From positions 1 to 64,000 of the forward strand of contig CAZRBA010000136.1 of assembly GCA_964598255.1 (NCBI GenBank): a stretch of 64,000 nt of DNA. Reading direction: 5' to 3'. Source of the DNA: Caldithrix sp964598255. Its GTDB lineage: Bacteria; Calditrichota; Calditrichia; Calditrichales; Calditrichaceae. Position numbers and translations under genes: made by a program. Below the pieces are notes generated by a model, which searched no databases, was not told the DNA's origin, and worked only from the letters and a program-made list of their open reading frames with translations. Shown here piece by piece: positions 34,190-42,443 of this stretch. Each line of letters opens with the position of its first letter. The first letter of the stretch is position 1.

Positions 34190-36475
34190 ATGAACCGGAA
34201 GCGCCCTTCTGTGTTTACCCAAAAAACATTACTGTTTTTTTTCTTTTTATCCGGATTTACAGCCACGGCCTTGCAAATTGTCTACCTGCGTGAATTCCTT
34301 TCGCTCTTTTACGGCAACGAACTTTCTATCGGTTTGTTTATGTTTAGTTGGATGCTATGGACGGCGGCCGGTAGTTTTTTATTCGGCAAAATCAGAAAAC
34401 CCGAACACTACATCCATTCACATTTGTTTTTATTCAGTTTAATTATCCCGCTAACCTCCTTGGCCATAACCTACTTAAGAATCAAAGCCCAGCCCGTTAT
34501 CGGCACGCTTCCCGATATGATGTCTACGCTTATTACCGCCCTTTTGGCGCTTTCTTTATTCGGACTTTTTTCCGGCGGGCTTTTTCCGCTTTACAGCGGA
34601 CTGTTAAAGCAAGAGCACAGACAAACCAGCGAAATCTCCAGCGGACGCGTTTATTTGTGGGAAACCGTCGGTTCGGCTTTTAGCGGATTATTGGCCGGTT
34701 TGTTTCTCATTCGTCTGTTCCCCGCCCGAGAGCTAATTATCGGGTTTGCTCTCTTTAATTTTTTTGCCGCGCTTTTCTTTTTGTGGAACCTGGTTCAAAA
34801 ACAACGCGCTTTTTCGGCCTCGATGTTTGCCCTTATTTTTGTAAGTGAAATCGCTATTTTTGCCCGGTCCGATATTCAACTAGGCACACGCCTTTGGCAC
34901 GGACTAACTATTCTGGACAAACGTTCTTCTCTTTACGGCGAATTAACCTTAACTTCATTGGGCCCTTCCAAAACATTGTATCAAAACGGTGTCCCGCTCT
35001 TTACCGTTCCCGATCCCAAAAGCGCAGAAGAAACCATACATTATGCCATGCTCTTGCATCCGAATCCGCACAAAGTACTTTTGATCGGCGGTGGATTTTC
35101 CGGTGCTTTGTTTGAAGCGTTAAAATACAAAAAATTAAAATCATTGGATTATGTAGAACTCGATCCCGAAATCGTTCGACTCTACCAAAAGCATTTTCCG
35201 GTTTTGTGGGATTCTTTGCAAACCGACGGACGTGTCCATATTCATTTGACCGACGGACGCCTTTTTTTGCAAAAGACAAATCACAAGTTCGATGTCATCA
35301 TTACGGCCCTGCCCGACCCCTTTACCGTACAGCTTAACCGTTTTTACACCAGAGAATTCTTTCGCCTGGCAAAACAAAAACTTCGGCCCGACGGTATCTT
35401 TTCTTTTAAAATCAGTGGAGCCGAAAATTTTATCGATCAAAATCATGCACGCTACATTCAGTGCATTCACCACACATTCCAACCGGTTTTTAGGCAAAAT
35501 GCCTTTTTACCAGGAAGTAAAATTTACTTCTTTTTAAGCAACCGCTTAACTCCGCTAAATCTTAACGTCCCTTATTTAAACGCTCAATTAAAATTACGCC
35601 ACATTAAAACCCGATACGTCCGGGATTATTATCTTAAATTCAAATTGGCACCAGACCGAATTCGGCAATTACAAAACGTATTGACAACTTTTCGCTTCTC
35701 CAAAATTAATCGCGACTTTAAACCCATGGCTTATTTTTTCGATATGATTTTATGGACAAGTAAATTTTCTTCTTCGCTGGGCATCCAAATAAGTAAACTT
35801 ATTCGTTTCTCGTTCGGCCATTTTTTATTTGTTTTTTTTCTTGTTTTGATCATCATATTCATCCCATTATTACGCCCGTTAAAGCAAAACCCCACCGCAC
35901 GCCTGGCTTCCCTGGCCATGTTTGCCGTCGGTTTTACGGTAATTAGCCTTGAGCTTATGATTTTAATCGCTTTTCAGGTAGAATACGGTTACATTTATTA
36001 CCGTATCGCTTTGTTTATTGCCCTTTTCATGCTGGGAATGGCCTTCGGGAGTTGGTTGGCATTAAAGCAAATTCACAAGTTCTCCGTCAAGAACGAAATG
36101 CGTTTAACTTTGGCAATTCATCTCGGATTTGTTTTATTGGCCGTTCTGCTCATCCCAGGCATACGCGTTTGGCCGCTACAAGGCACAGCCGGCCAAAGCA
36201 TTTTTTGGGGACTGGCCATCCTTGCCGGTGGGTTAGGCGGTTTTGCTTTCCCCCTTTTGAACCGTCTTTATTTTAAAGAGTCCGATGAAAATAAAAATTT
36301 GGGAACGTTGTACGCCTGGGATCTACTGGGCTCCTTATCGGGTTCTTTGCTGAGCAGTGTCATTTTAATTCCCATTTACGGATTACTGTTTAGCGGTGTG
36401 TTTTTAGGTTTGCTGAACAGCATTATCATTCTTTTTCTAATGGTCGGTTTTATGCTAAAGCCCACCAACGGCTGA
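34190..36475 (+). CDS. Membrane-embedded spermidine-synthase-like protein (MFS-like fusion)
   Basis: 761 residues. About seven membrane helices (1-230), a cytoplasmic spermine/spermidine-synthase-like methyltransferase-fold domain (about 280-430), then about seven more helices (540-755). In the soluble domain, LLIGGGFSGALFEAL is the SAM-type glycine loop, DYVELDPEIV the acidic strand end, and ITALPDPFTVQLNRFYTREFF matches the 'DxxDP...LYTxEFY' site. The first Asp of the classic catalytic pair is replaced (TALPDP), so aminopropyl transfer is uncertain. Related large proteins are common in anaerobes and uncharacterised. It is a single-gene unit with about 180 bases of leader. Confidence 0.78.
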   Translation: MNRKRPSVFTQKTLLFFFFLSGFTATALQIVYLREFLSLFYGNELSIGLFMFSWMLWTAAGSFLFGKIRKPEHYIHSHLFLFSLIIPLTSLAITYLRIKAQPVIGTLPDMMSTLITALLALSLFGLFSGGLFPLYSGLLKQEHRQTSEISSGRVYLWETVGSAFSGLLAGLFLIRLFPARELIIGFALFNFFAALFFLWNLVQKQRAFSASMFALIFVSEIAIFARSDIQLGTRLWHGLTILDKRSSLYGELTLTSLGPSKTLYQNGVPLFTVPDPKSAEETIHYAMLLHPNPHKVLLIGGGFSGALFEALKYKKLKSLDYVELDPEIVRLYQKHFPVLWDSLQTDGRVHIHLTDGRLFLQKTNHKFDVIITALPDPFTVQLNRFYTREFFRLAKQKLRPDGIFSFKISGAENFIDQNHARYIQCIHHTFQPVFRQNAFLPGSKIYFFLSNRLTPLNLNVPYLNAQLKLRHIKTRYVRDYYLKFKLAPDRIRQLQNVLTTFRFSKINRDFKPMAYFFDMILWTSKFSSSLGIQISKLIRFSFGHFLFVFFLVLIIIFIPLLRPLKQNPTARLASLAMFAVGFTVISLELMILIAFQVEYGYIYYRIALFIALFMLGMAFGSWLALKQIHKFSVKNEMRLTLAIHLGFVLLAVLLIPGIRVWPLQGTAGQSIFWGLAILAGGLGGFAFPLLNRLYFKESDENKNLGTLYAWDLLGSLSGSLLSSVILIPIYGLLFSGVFLGLLNSIIILFLMVGFMLKPTNG

Positions 36476-36717
36476 AAAATTTTTGCTTTCCGACTGTTTC
36501 TATTGTAATATGATGATCGCAAAGTGTGCAAAATTAACCGTCTCAAAAAAATTTTCAGTTTAAAAACAAAAAAGCAATACGCTATTTTTCCCCCTGTCTT
36601 TTTGCTTGCACTATCTTTGCCCGTACTTAATTAACGCTTTAGGCAGCATTATACTGCTCTTTTTTTCACTAAAATCATCTTTTCCTTAAGAGGCAACCAT
36701 TAACAGAAGGAGGCATT

Positions 36718-36978
36718 ATGCCAGAAACACAAGGCAATGTTACGGTTGTAACATCAACTAAAAGTATGGGAATCGGTATTTTGCTTACCGTTCTTTTCGG
36801 CCCGCTTGGAATGCTTTACGCGACCATTCCGGGTGCTCTTATTATGATTGTGGTAACAGCGGTTGTGGGATTTTTGACCTTGGGCATCGGTTTGATTGTA
36901 ACTTGGCCTATCTGCATTATTTGGACGGCCGTGGCCGTAAATAATTACAACAAAAAGCTGATGGCCGGCGCAGCATAA
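36718..36978 (+). CDS. Small membrane protein of unknown function
   Basis: 86 residues: a short polar head, then two or three hydrophobic segments (about 18-36, 38-57, 58-75) rich in Gly, Val and Ile, and a short Lys-containing tail. AGAAGGAGG immediately before the ATG gives a very strong ribosome site, and a perfect terminator follows, so I am confident it is expressed. I do not recognise the family. It stands alone between the spermidine-synthase-like gene and the convergent MEMO-AMMECR1 gene. Confidence 0.8.
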   Translation: MPETQGNVTVVTSTKSMGIGILLTVLFGPLGMLYATIPGALIMIVVTAVVGFLTLGIGLIVTWPICIIWTAVAVNNYNKKLMAGAA

Positions 36979-36991
36979 TTCCCGAAATACG

Positions 36992-37033
36992 AAAAACGGA
37001 TTCATCGTACAAAACCGATGAATCCGTTTTTTT
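36992..37033. terminator. Bidirectional terminator between the small membrane protein and MEMO-AMMECR1 genes
   Basis: A 16-bp perfect stem: AAAAACGGATTCATCG (36992-37007) with CGATGAATCCGTTTTT (37016-37031), 8-nt loop and T-run. It serves both convergent genes. Confidence 0.88.
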
Positions 37034-37049
37034 TCGCAATTCACAACTT

Positions 37050-38552
37050 TTAGTGCGCATCTCCGAAAACAAAAGCTGAAAAACGAAACAAATCGGCATC
37101 CTCATCCTGCCATGCATCGGGTGACAAACCAGCTTTACGGCATGTTTGTTGTAAAAACGTTTCCCGATCCCAACCCCACTCAACCGGAACTTGCGGCAAA
37201 AGCAAACCGACGTGAGCCCCTTTTTTAATAAGCAAACCGTCACGGCCGATTTTTATCTCATCAATATTGCGCACGTGATGAAACGGGGACAAAACCGAAA
37301 TCTCATATTCGAGCAGCGGAAGTTCTTCTTCGCTTACCGGATGAAATCGCGGGTCTGCCGTGGCCGCCTGAATGGCCACATCACGCACAGCCAAATACAA
37401 AGGTTTAATGGGTGCCGTGTAACCGATGCAGCCCCGTAAACGTCCGTTTATTTTTAACGTCACAAACGCGCCGCGATCCTGTTCAATACTTTTAATGCCC
37501 TGAGAACTCGGTTCGTATACTTTGTTTTCCTTCACGGCCATTTCGACCGATTTGCGCGCAATATCCAGCAATACTTGTTGCGCTTTTTGGGGCAACGAAA
37601 AATTTTTTTCCATTGTTTTCTCCTTTGGCCCTTTGATGAATGCAAAAGCCGAATAGCCAACAACCCGACTTTTGTCGCCGCCAGGCACATCGCCGGAATT
37701 TCCGTATTTTAATAAGCGCACCTGGTTGGCTCCCAGATACTCGGCGGCAATCATCAAACTGACAATAGGCCCGCCGCCACAAGCTTCCCATAGCCGAGCC
37801 TGTAAATTTCGAGACAGGTTGTAGTAGTCCCATTCTTTAATCGCGTTTAAAACTTTTTCGTCCAGTTTAATGGCTTGTTCATAGGGATGATAATGGGAAA
37901 GATCCGAGCTGGCGATTATCAGGGTTTTATTATCGTCAATCAAATCGGCCAGTGCCCTTCCCAAGGCTCGGCAGGTTTCATAGCTTTGCTCGCCCATTAC
38001 AATGGGAACCAATTTAAATTTTCCCAACACCACTTGCAAATAGGGCAACTGAACCTCAATGGAATGCTCGCCCCGTTGTCCCGGGGTAAAATCATGCCCT
38101 TTGCCCGAAAGATAAATGCGTTCGTTTTTTTTTGCCAGGCGACGACAAAATTCGCGGTCAACAGGAACCACCCCCAGCGGTGTTTGGTAAGCCGAACCAT
38201 TGTAAACCGAAGCACCGCTAAAATAGTCATAATGAGAAGGCCCGATAATAACCACACGTTTGTACGGTTTCCCCCGAATGGCTTTATAGGCATAAGAGGC
38301 CACCGGTCCCGAGAAAATGTATCCGGCATGAGGCACAATAATGCCCACAATGGGCTCGCGAATGGGTTTTTCATGCGCGCGAGACAAAAATCCGTTAATC
38401 ATGCTTTTTAATTCGGCCGGGTCCGCAGGATAAAATTGTCCGGCAACCGCTGGTTTGCGCACTTTTGCCTCGCCTGAAATACATTGGCTAAATGAAACGA
38501 AGATAAGTAGGCCTGCAATTAGGCCCGGAAGTGTTTTCCATAATGTTTTCAT
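37050..38552 (-). CDS. MEMO-AMMECR1 fusion protein with N-terminal export signal
   Basis: 500 residues. A hydrophobic leader (about 1-24, MKTLWKTLPGLIAGLLIFVSFSQC) precedes a MEMO domain (about 30-300) with PHAGYIFSG, GPSHYDYFSG, EHSIEVQLPYL and SSDLSHYHPY, which hold the metal-site histidines. An AMMECR1 domain (about 320-495) follows with LRGCIGYTAP and YEISVLSP. These are the A and B proteins of the AmmeMemoRadiSam set, which also has a radical-SAM partner that is not in this window; the biochemical job is unsettled. The leader is unexpected, because these proteins are usually cytoplasmic. The C at position 24 could act as a lipid anchor, but the box is not canonical. I prefer the ATG at 38552 to an upstream start at 38585. 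Confidence 0.88.
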   Translation of the reverse strand: MKTLWKTLPGLIAGLLIFVSFSQCISGEAKVRKPAVAGQFYPADPAELKSMINGFLSRAHEKPIREPIVGIIVPHAGYIFSGPVASYAYKAIRGKPYKRVVIIGPSHYDYFSGASVYNGSAYQTPLGVVPVDREFCRRLAKKNERIYLSGKGHDFTPGQRGEHSIEVQLPYLQVVLGKFKLVPIVMGEQSYETCRALGRALADLIDDNKTLIIASSDLSHYHPYEQAIKLDEKVLNAIKEWDYYNLSRNLQARLWEACGGGPIVSLMIAAEYLGANQVRLLKYGNSGDVPGGDKSRVVGYSAFAFIKGPKEKTMEKNFSLPQKAQQVLLDIARKSVEMAVKENKVYEPSSQGIKSIEQDRGAFVTLKINGRLRGCIGYTAPIKPLYLAVRDVAIQAATADPRFHPVSEEELPLLEYEISVLSPFHHVRNIDEIKIGRDGLLIKKGAHVGLLLPQVPVEWGWDRETFLQQTCRKAGLSPDAWQDEDADLFRFSAFVFGDAH

Positions 38553-38806
38553 TTTAGGCCTGCTTTCCGCTTTAATCCAATACAATTTATCGCACTAAGG
38601 TTAACAAAATCTCATTGTAAAGTCAACCGTGAAGCCGTAGCCTTTCGGTTGTTTACGGTTCGGCTTTCTGTAAATATTTTATACACAACATCTATCCGAA
38701 AAGCTCCCGCATGCGTTAAACGATTGGAAATATTTTGGTATCATTTTTGCATATTGCGTGTTTCATATAAACAATTATTAATTAAAAACAAAGGAGAAAA
38801 CAGCCT

Positions 38807-39472
38807 ATGAAAAAGGTTTTAGCTATCGTACTGTTTTTAATCGTCGCTTTTAACGCGCACTTTGCTCGGGCCATCGATTATAAATTGGAAACTTCCGCAG
38901 GCTATTCCGGCGGGCCCGGTATTCATTTTAATACATTGATGACGCGCATTTCACGCACGTTCCCTTTTAAAATACGACTTGGCCTTGGGTACACCTATAT
39001 TTACAATCCGGGTAAAGCATTGGCAGCCCGAAAAATTTTTATCAACAATGCCACCAATGGCAGCCCGGAAAAACACGGCTATACTTGGGAATTTAATTTT
39101 GATCTGATGCGTAAGGTAAATTGGTTTGATCTTTCTAATGCCTATTTTTACGGCGGGCCGCGCTATATTTTGTTTACGGGTAATTTTAACTTCGTTGACG
39201 GAAACGAAGACTTTGACATTACCTCCAAACATTGGGGCGTAGGAGTTGGCTTGGCAACTTCTTTTCCCATTAACAAAAAGCTGGCCATGTTCGTTAACGG
39301 AGGGGTCGATTATTTTTTCCCGTCTACAATTTACGGGCACGATACCTCTTACAGTCCGGATAATGAAAATGTAAATCCCAGAGAAGATTTTAAGTACAAG
39401 GATGCCGACGCGGCCATCAATCAGCCCAAATTACGCTTTAATTTTTTAATGGGGCTTCGCTATTCCTTTTAG
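38807..39472 (+). CDS. Exported outer-membrane-barrel-like protein of unknown function
   Basis: 221 residues. A signal peptide (about 1-23, ending FARA-ID) is followed by alternating amphipathic strands rich in Tyr, Phe and Gly ('FKIRLGLGYTYIYNPG', 'FYGGPRYILFTGNF', 'GVGVGLATSFPI') and a C-terminal Phe (LMGLRYSF), the usual ending of outer-membrane barrels recognised by BamA. It is small enough for an eight-stranded barrel. AAGGAG precedes the ATG. No homologue comes to mind. Its stop lies one base from the convergent dUTPase-like gene's stop. Confidence 0.75.
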   Translation: MKKVLAIVLFLIVAFNAHFARAIDYKLETSAGYSGGPGIHFNTLMTRISRTFPFKIRLGLGYTYIYNPGKALAARKIFINNATNGSPEKHGYTWEFNFDLMRKVNWFDLSNAYFYGGPRYILFTGNFNFVDGNEDFDITSKHWGVGVGLATSFPINKKLAMFVNGGVDYFFPSTIYGHDTSYSPDNENVNPREDFKYKDADAAINQPKLRFNFLMGLRYSF

Positions 39473-39473
39473 A

Positions 39474-39944
39474 CTAAGAATCAGAGGTATTTTCTTCCTT
39501 AAAAATTTCGTCCATGCGTTTGTTATCTTCCACGCCGTTTTTATCGTATTTGGAATACGTGGATCCGTAACCTTTGTCCTGGCGAATTTGGTTCAATTTG
39601 TTTTTTTTCAAATACAACTCGGTCAGCTTTTGCGGGTCTAACCCGACCAATTGGCACTTGCTCACCCAAAAATGCAACTCGTCGATCAATTCGATGCGGA
39701 TATTGTCCCAATCGATTTCTTTCATATCTTTCCACCATTTCCACGGAAGCGAATCTTCCATTTCGATGGACTCGTGGATTAGGGCACGGTTGTAATTGAG
39801 CAACCATTTTACCCGCTCGTTTACCGTTTGCGCATCGTTTTGATCGGGATCGCAAAGTTTATCGTAATCCTGACCGTGGCGTTCTTTTAAAATGCGTTTG
39901 TTCAATTCGTATTGTTTGTTAAAAATAAGTTCCAAAAAATCCAT
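39474..39944 (-). CDS. Dimeric (all-alpha) dUTPase/MazG-like pyrophosphatase
   Basis: 156 residues, all helical. The metal-binding EXXE and EXXD pairs of all-alpha NTP pyrophosphatases are visible: ESIEMEDSLPWKWWK (about 55-70) and ELIDELHFWV (about 84-94), and the C-terminal KNKLNQIRQDKGYGSTY closes the active site as in dimeric dUTPases. It hydrolyses dUTP to dUMP and pyrophosphate, keeping uracil out of DNA and feeding dTMP synthesis. It is the last gene of a five-gene minus-strand run and sits 21 bases behind the MTH1187-type gene. Confidence 0.85.
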   Translation of the reverse strand: MDFLELIFNKQYELNKRILKERHGQDYDKLCDPDQNDAQTVNERVKWLLNYNRALIHESIEMEDSLPWKWWKDMKEIDWDNIRIELIDELHFWVSKCQLVGLDPQKLTELYLKKNKLNQIRQDKGYGSTYSKYDKNGVEDNKRMDEIFKEENTSDS

Positions 39945-39965
39945 ATTCGCCTCTTGCGTTAATCT

Positions 39966-40274
39966 TTATTTTTTTAATTCTTTGTGTAAAATGGATTCCA
40001 ATTTTTCCACTTTCTTATCCAATCGGCTTTGCTCGGTTTTTCGGTAGTCCATTTTTAGGGTCATCGAAATTCGCGAGCAATCCTTTTCCAATTCCTTAAA
40101 ACAGGCGCGTACCACAGCCATCACTTGGTCGTAATCGCCTTCGAGCACCGTTCCCATCGGATTCAGGCGATAGGTTACGTCACTACGATCGATCACATCC
40201 AAAATACGGGCGACATACGGAGAAAGGCTTTCGCCTTTGTCCAATGGGAACATGCTGAACTCGACCATAACCAT
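39966..40274 (-). CDS. MTH1187/YkoF-family thiamine-binding protein
   Basis: 102 residues. The opening MVMVEFSMFPLDKGESLSPYVA, the YRLNPMGTVLEGDYDQVM stretch and the R-I-S-M-T-L-K strand match the small MTH1187 family, which folds as a ferredoxin-like tetramer and binds thiamine or its precursors. It may buffer or sense thiamine; a direct enzymatic role is not known to me. AAAGGAGG precedes the ATG. It sits in the operon between a small membrane protein and the dUTPase-like gene. Confidence 0.85.
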   Translation of the reverse strand: MVMVEFSMFPLDKGESLSPYVARILDVIDRSDVTYRLNPMGTVLEGDYDQVMAVVRACFKELEKDCSRISMTLKMDYRKTEQSRLDKKVEKLESILHKELKK

Positions 40275-40312
40275 TTTTGCCTCCTTTGCTTTGGCACGGT
40301 TGTAAAAACGGT

Positions 40313-40717
40313 TTATTTCTTTTTTGCTTTGATCTGTTCAAGCTGCATTTTGTGATAGGCATATACCCTAAGGGCACGGAATAAAATGGCAAAATAAATA
40401 ACGATTAACCCATACAGCAAAGCCGCCCGGGCAAAGGCGCCGATCATTCGGTTCCAATGAATAAAGCTCTGAAAAAACAAGAGCAACGTATAAAAGCTTA
40501 ACAAACCGTTAAAAAAATTCAGGGGTTTGTAATTCCACTTTTTACCTTTGTGCTCTGTTTTCAAATCATAAACCATCAACATGTAGGTAGCGGTAGATAC
40601 CACCGAAGCCAATAAAAATTGTGTGGCCTCCATCCAGTCGAACAAATGAAAAAGGAAATAACTAATTACAAAAGTTAATATGGGAAGCCAATCCAAAAGA
40701 CTTTTTTTCTGTTCCAT
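40313..40717 (-). CDS. Small polytopic membrane protein of unknown function
   Basis: 134 residues with about four hydrophobic segments (near 11-28, 33-50, 68-88, 96-115) and a Lys-rich cytoplasmic tail (QLEQIKAKKK). I do not recognise the family. CAGGA lies upstream of the ATG. It follows the AI-2E-type transporter gene by 13 bases, so it is in the same operon and may assist that transporter, but nothing in the sequence proves this. Confidence 0.75.
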   Translation of the reverse strand: MEQKKSLLDWLPILTFVISYFLFHLFDWMEATQFLLASVVSTATYMLMVYDLKTEHKGKKWNYKPLNFFNGLLSFYTLLLFFQSFIHWNRMIGAFARAALLYGLIVIYFAILFRALRVYAYHKMQLEQIKAKKK

Positions 40718-40730
40718 TTTTACATTCCTG

Positions 40731-41774
40731 CTATTGTGAAGTCAAATTAAAAGATTGGTACATGCGGTAAAGTTCCACCAGCAGCACCTTTACAACGGCT
40801 GCAGCCGGAACGGCCAAAAACATGCCCAAAATTCCCCAAAACTGACCGCCGATTATCACGGCAAACAGAACGATTAAAGGATGCATTTGTACGCTGCCGG
40901 CTACCACCAAAGGTTGTACCAACACATTGTCCAAAAGCTGAATGATGCCAAAAGCCGCGGCTACCATAATCATTTGGTTCACCGTACCGTTGGATAAAAA
41001 TACCACCAAAATAGCAACAATTGCTCCGGTTAAAGGTCCGACAAACGGCACCATATTCGCCAAACCGGCAAATGTACCGATGAGCAAAAAATAGGGTACG
41101 TGCAAAATCCACAAAGCAATTACCGACAAAAAGCCGATGATGGCCGCATCGAAAAATTGGCCGCGCAAATACCCGCCAATTTGCTGATCGGTTTTGTAAA
41201 GAAGATTTAAAGTCATTTCGAAATAACGGTTCGGAATAATACTTACCATCCCTTTCTTAATTTTCCGACCGTCTTTTAACAAAAAAAACACCACAAACGG
41301 AATGACGACCAAGGTGGTGATTAGCGATATTAAACTACCCACCAGGGAAAAAAGGGAATTGGAAAAATGATTGACCGCCTCGTGAATTTTCGCCGTAATA
41401 TTTAGGTTTACATTTTTGAGCATGGGAATGCTCTCTTTAAGCGACTGCTCAAGGCGGTTGATGGTGGCCGTGCTCTGCCCGGAGCTAAAGGAATGCTGAA
41501 TCACCTTTACCTGATCCACGACAAGCGGCACGATGAAATAGATAAACAAAAACAAAGAAAACGCTAATAATAAAAACACGACCGAGGTTGCCTGCATACG
41601 TGTCATCCCTTTGTATTCTAAAAAGGAGGTAATGGGATCCAAAATGTAAGCCAGCAAGGCCCCGATAATAAAAATCGTTAGGATATTACTTAATTTAATT
41701 GTCAGCCAAACAAGGGCGGCCAAAAAAAGTACGGCCAAAACAATTTTTAAAAAACGATTTACGGTTACGTCCAT
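40731..41774 (-). CDS. AI-2E-family (PerM/YdiK-type) membrane transporter
   Basis: 347 residues with about seven or eight membrane segments. An N-terminal helix pair is followed by a soluble segment (about 85-140), then the conserved core with GGYLRGQFFDAAIIGFLS, GLANMVPFVGPLTGAI and the closing GILGMFLAVPAAAVVKV. Members export autoinducer 2, sodium/protons or other small molecules; the substrate cannot be told. AAAAGGAG precedes the ATG, which shares one base with the stop of the cyclic-nucleotide-binding gene upstream (TAATG). Confidence 0.9.
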   Translation of the reverse strand: MDVTVNRFLKIVLAVLFLAALVWLTIKLSNILTIFIIGALLAYILDPITSFLEYKGMTRMQATSVVFLLLAFSLFLFIYFIVPLVVDQVKVIQHSFSSGQSTATINRLEQSLKESIPMLKNVNLNITAKIHEAVNHFSNSLFSLVGSLISLITTLVVIPFVVFFLLKDGRKIKKGMVSIIPNRYFEMTLNLLYKTDQQIGGYLRGQFFDAAIIGFLSVIALWILHVPYFLLIGTFAGLANMVPFVGPLTGAIVAILVVFLSNGTVNQMIMVAAAFGIIQLLDNVLVQPLVVAGSVQMHPLIVLFAVIIGGQFWGILGMFLAVPAAAVVKVLLVELYRMYQSFNLTSQ

Positions 41775-42298
41775 TATCGCTCCTTTTTACTCAAGGAATC
41801 CAGTTTTTTGCGCAACTCCTGGTTTTCCAAATTGCTGCGACGTAATCGTTCGGCAATCATTTGTGACAGGCGTAAAAGTATTTTATTGCCTGTTCTGGGA
41901 AATGTTTCCAGAATACTGAACAAATCCGGTTGAAAGAATCCGTACAATTTACTCGGCTTGCCGGCAATGGCCGAGGCCGTTCGGGGCGCTTCGAGCAAAA
42001 GAGCCATTTCACCAAAAAAATCTCCTTTGGACAAAACGGCCAGAACCTTTTGTTCCGGTCCCAGCGTAATGCGCACCTCTCCCGAATCGATAATGTACAT
42101 ACCCACGCCGGGTTGCCCCTCGTTAAAAATAACCTCGTTTTGTTTGTAGGTACGTTGGTGTAAAATCCGTTCCAATTGCCGTAGTTCTTTGCGGCTTAAA
42201 TCCTGAAACAACGGAATGTTTTTAAGCACATTTAAGGTGTCGGTTTTTTCGGCGGATTGTTTCCGGAAAATATTGGTCCACAAACTGTCTTCTCTCAT
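41774..42298 (-). CDS. Cyclic-nucleotide-binding-domain protein without DNA-binding domain
   Basis: 174 residues. A single CAP-type sensor domain (about 20-145) with IPLFQDLSRKELRQLERI, the turn GQPGVGMYIIDSGEVRI and the phosphate-binding cassette FFGEMALLLEAPRTASAIA, close to the 'FGExALL..xPRxA' consensus, so it likely binds cAMP or cGMP. The C-terminal helix (about 140-174) is coiled and no helix-turn-helix follows. It may gate or regulate the transporter encoded next, to which its gene is coupled by a one-base stop/start overlap. The first gene of the operon; its own Shine-Dalgarno is weak. Confidence 0.88.
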   Translation of the reverse strand: MREDSLWTNIFRKQSAEKTDTLNVLKNIPLFQDLSRKELRQLERILHQRTYKQNEVIFNEGQPGVGMYIIDSGEVRITLGPEQKVLAVLSKGDFFGEMALLLEAPRTASAIAGKPSKLYGFFQPDLFSILETFPRTGNKILLRLSQMIAERLRRSNLENQELRKKLDSLSKKER

Positions 42299-42443
42299 CG
42301 GCTTTCCCCAAATGTTTTTTTAGCAATATAATCCCTTTAAGCATGCAGAGCAAGATTCGCTTTTTTTACTTTTAATTTGTTGTGATTTACAGTAAATTGC
42401 ATCCCGGTCGGATTTTGAATTTTTAACAACTACGGAGGGAATT

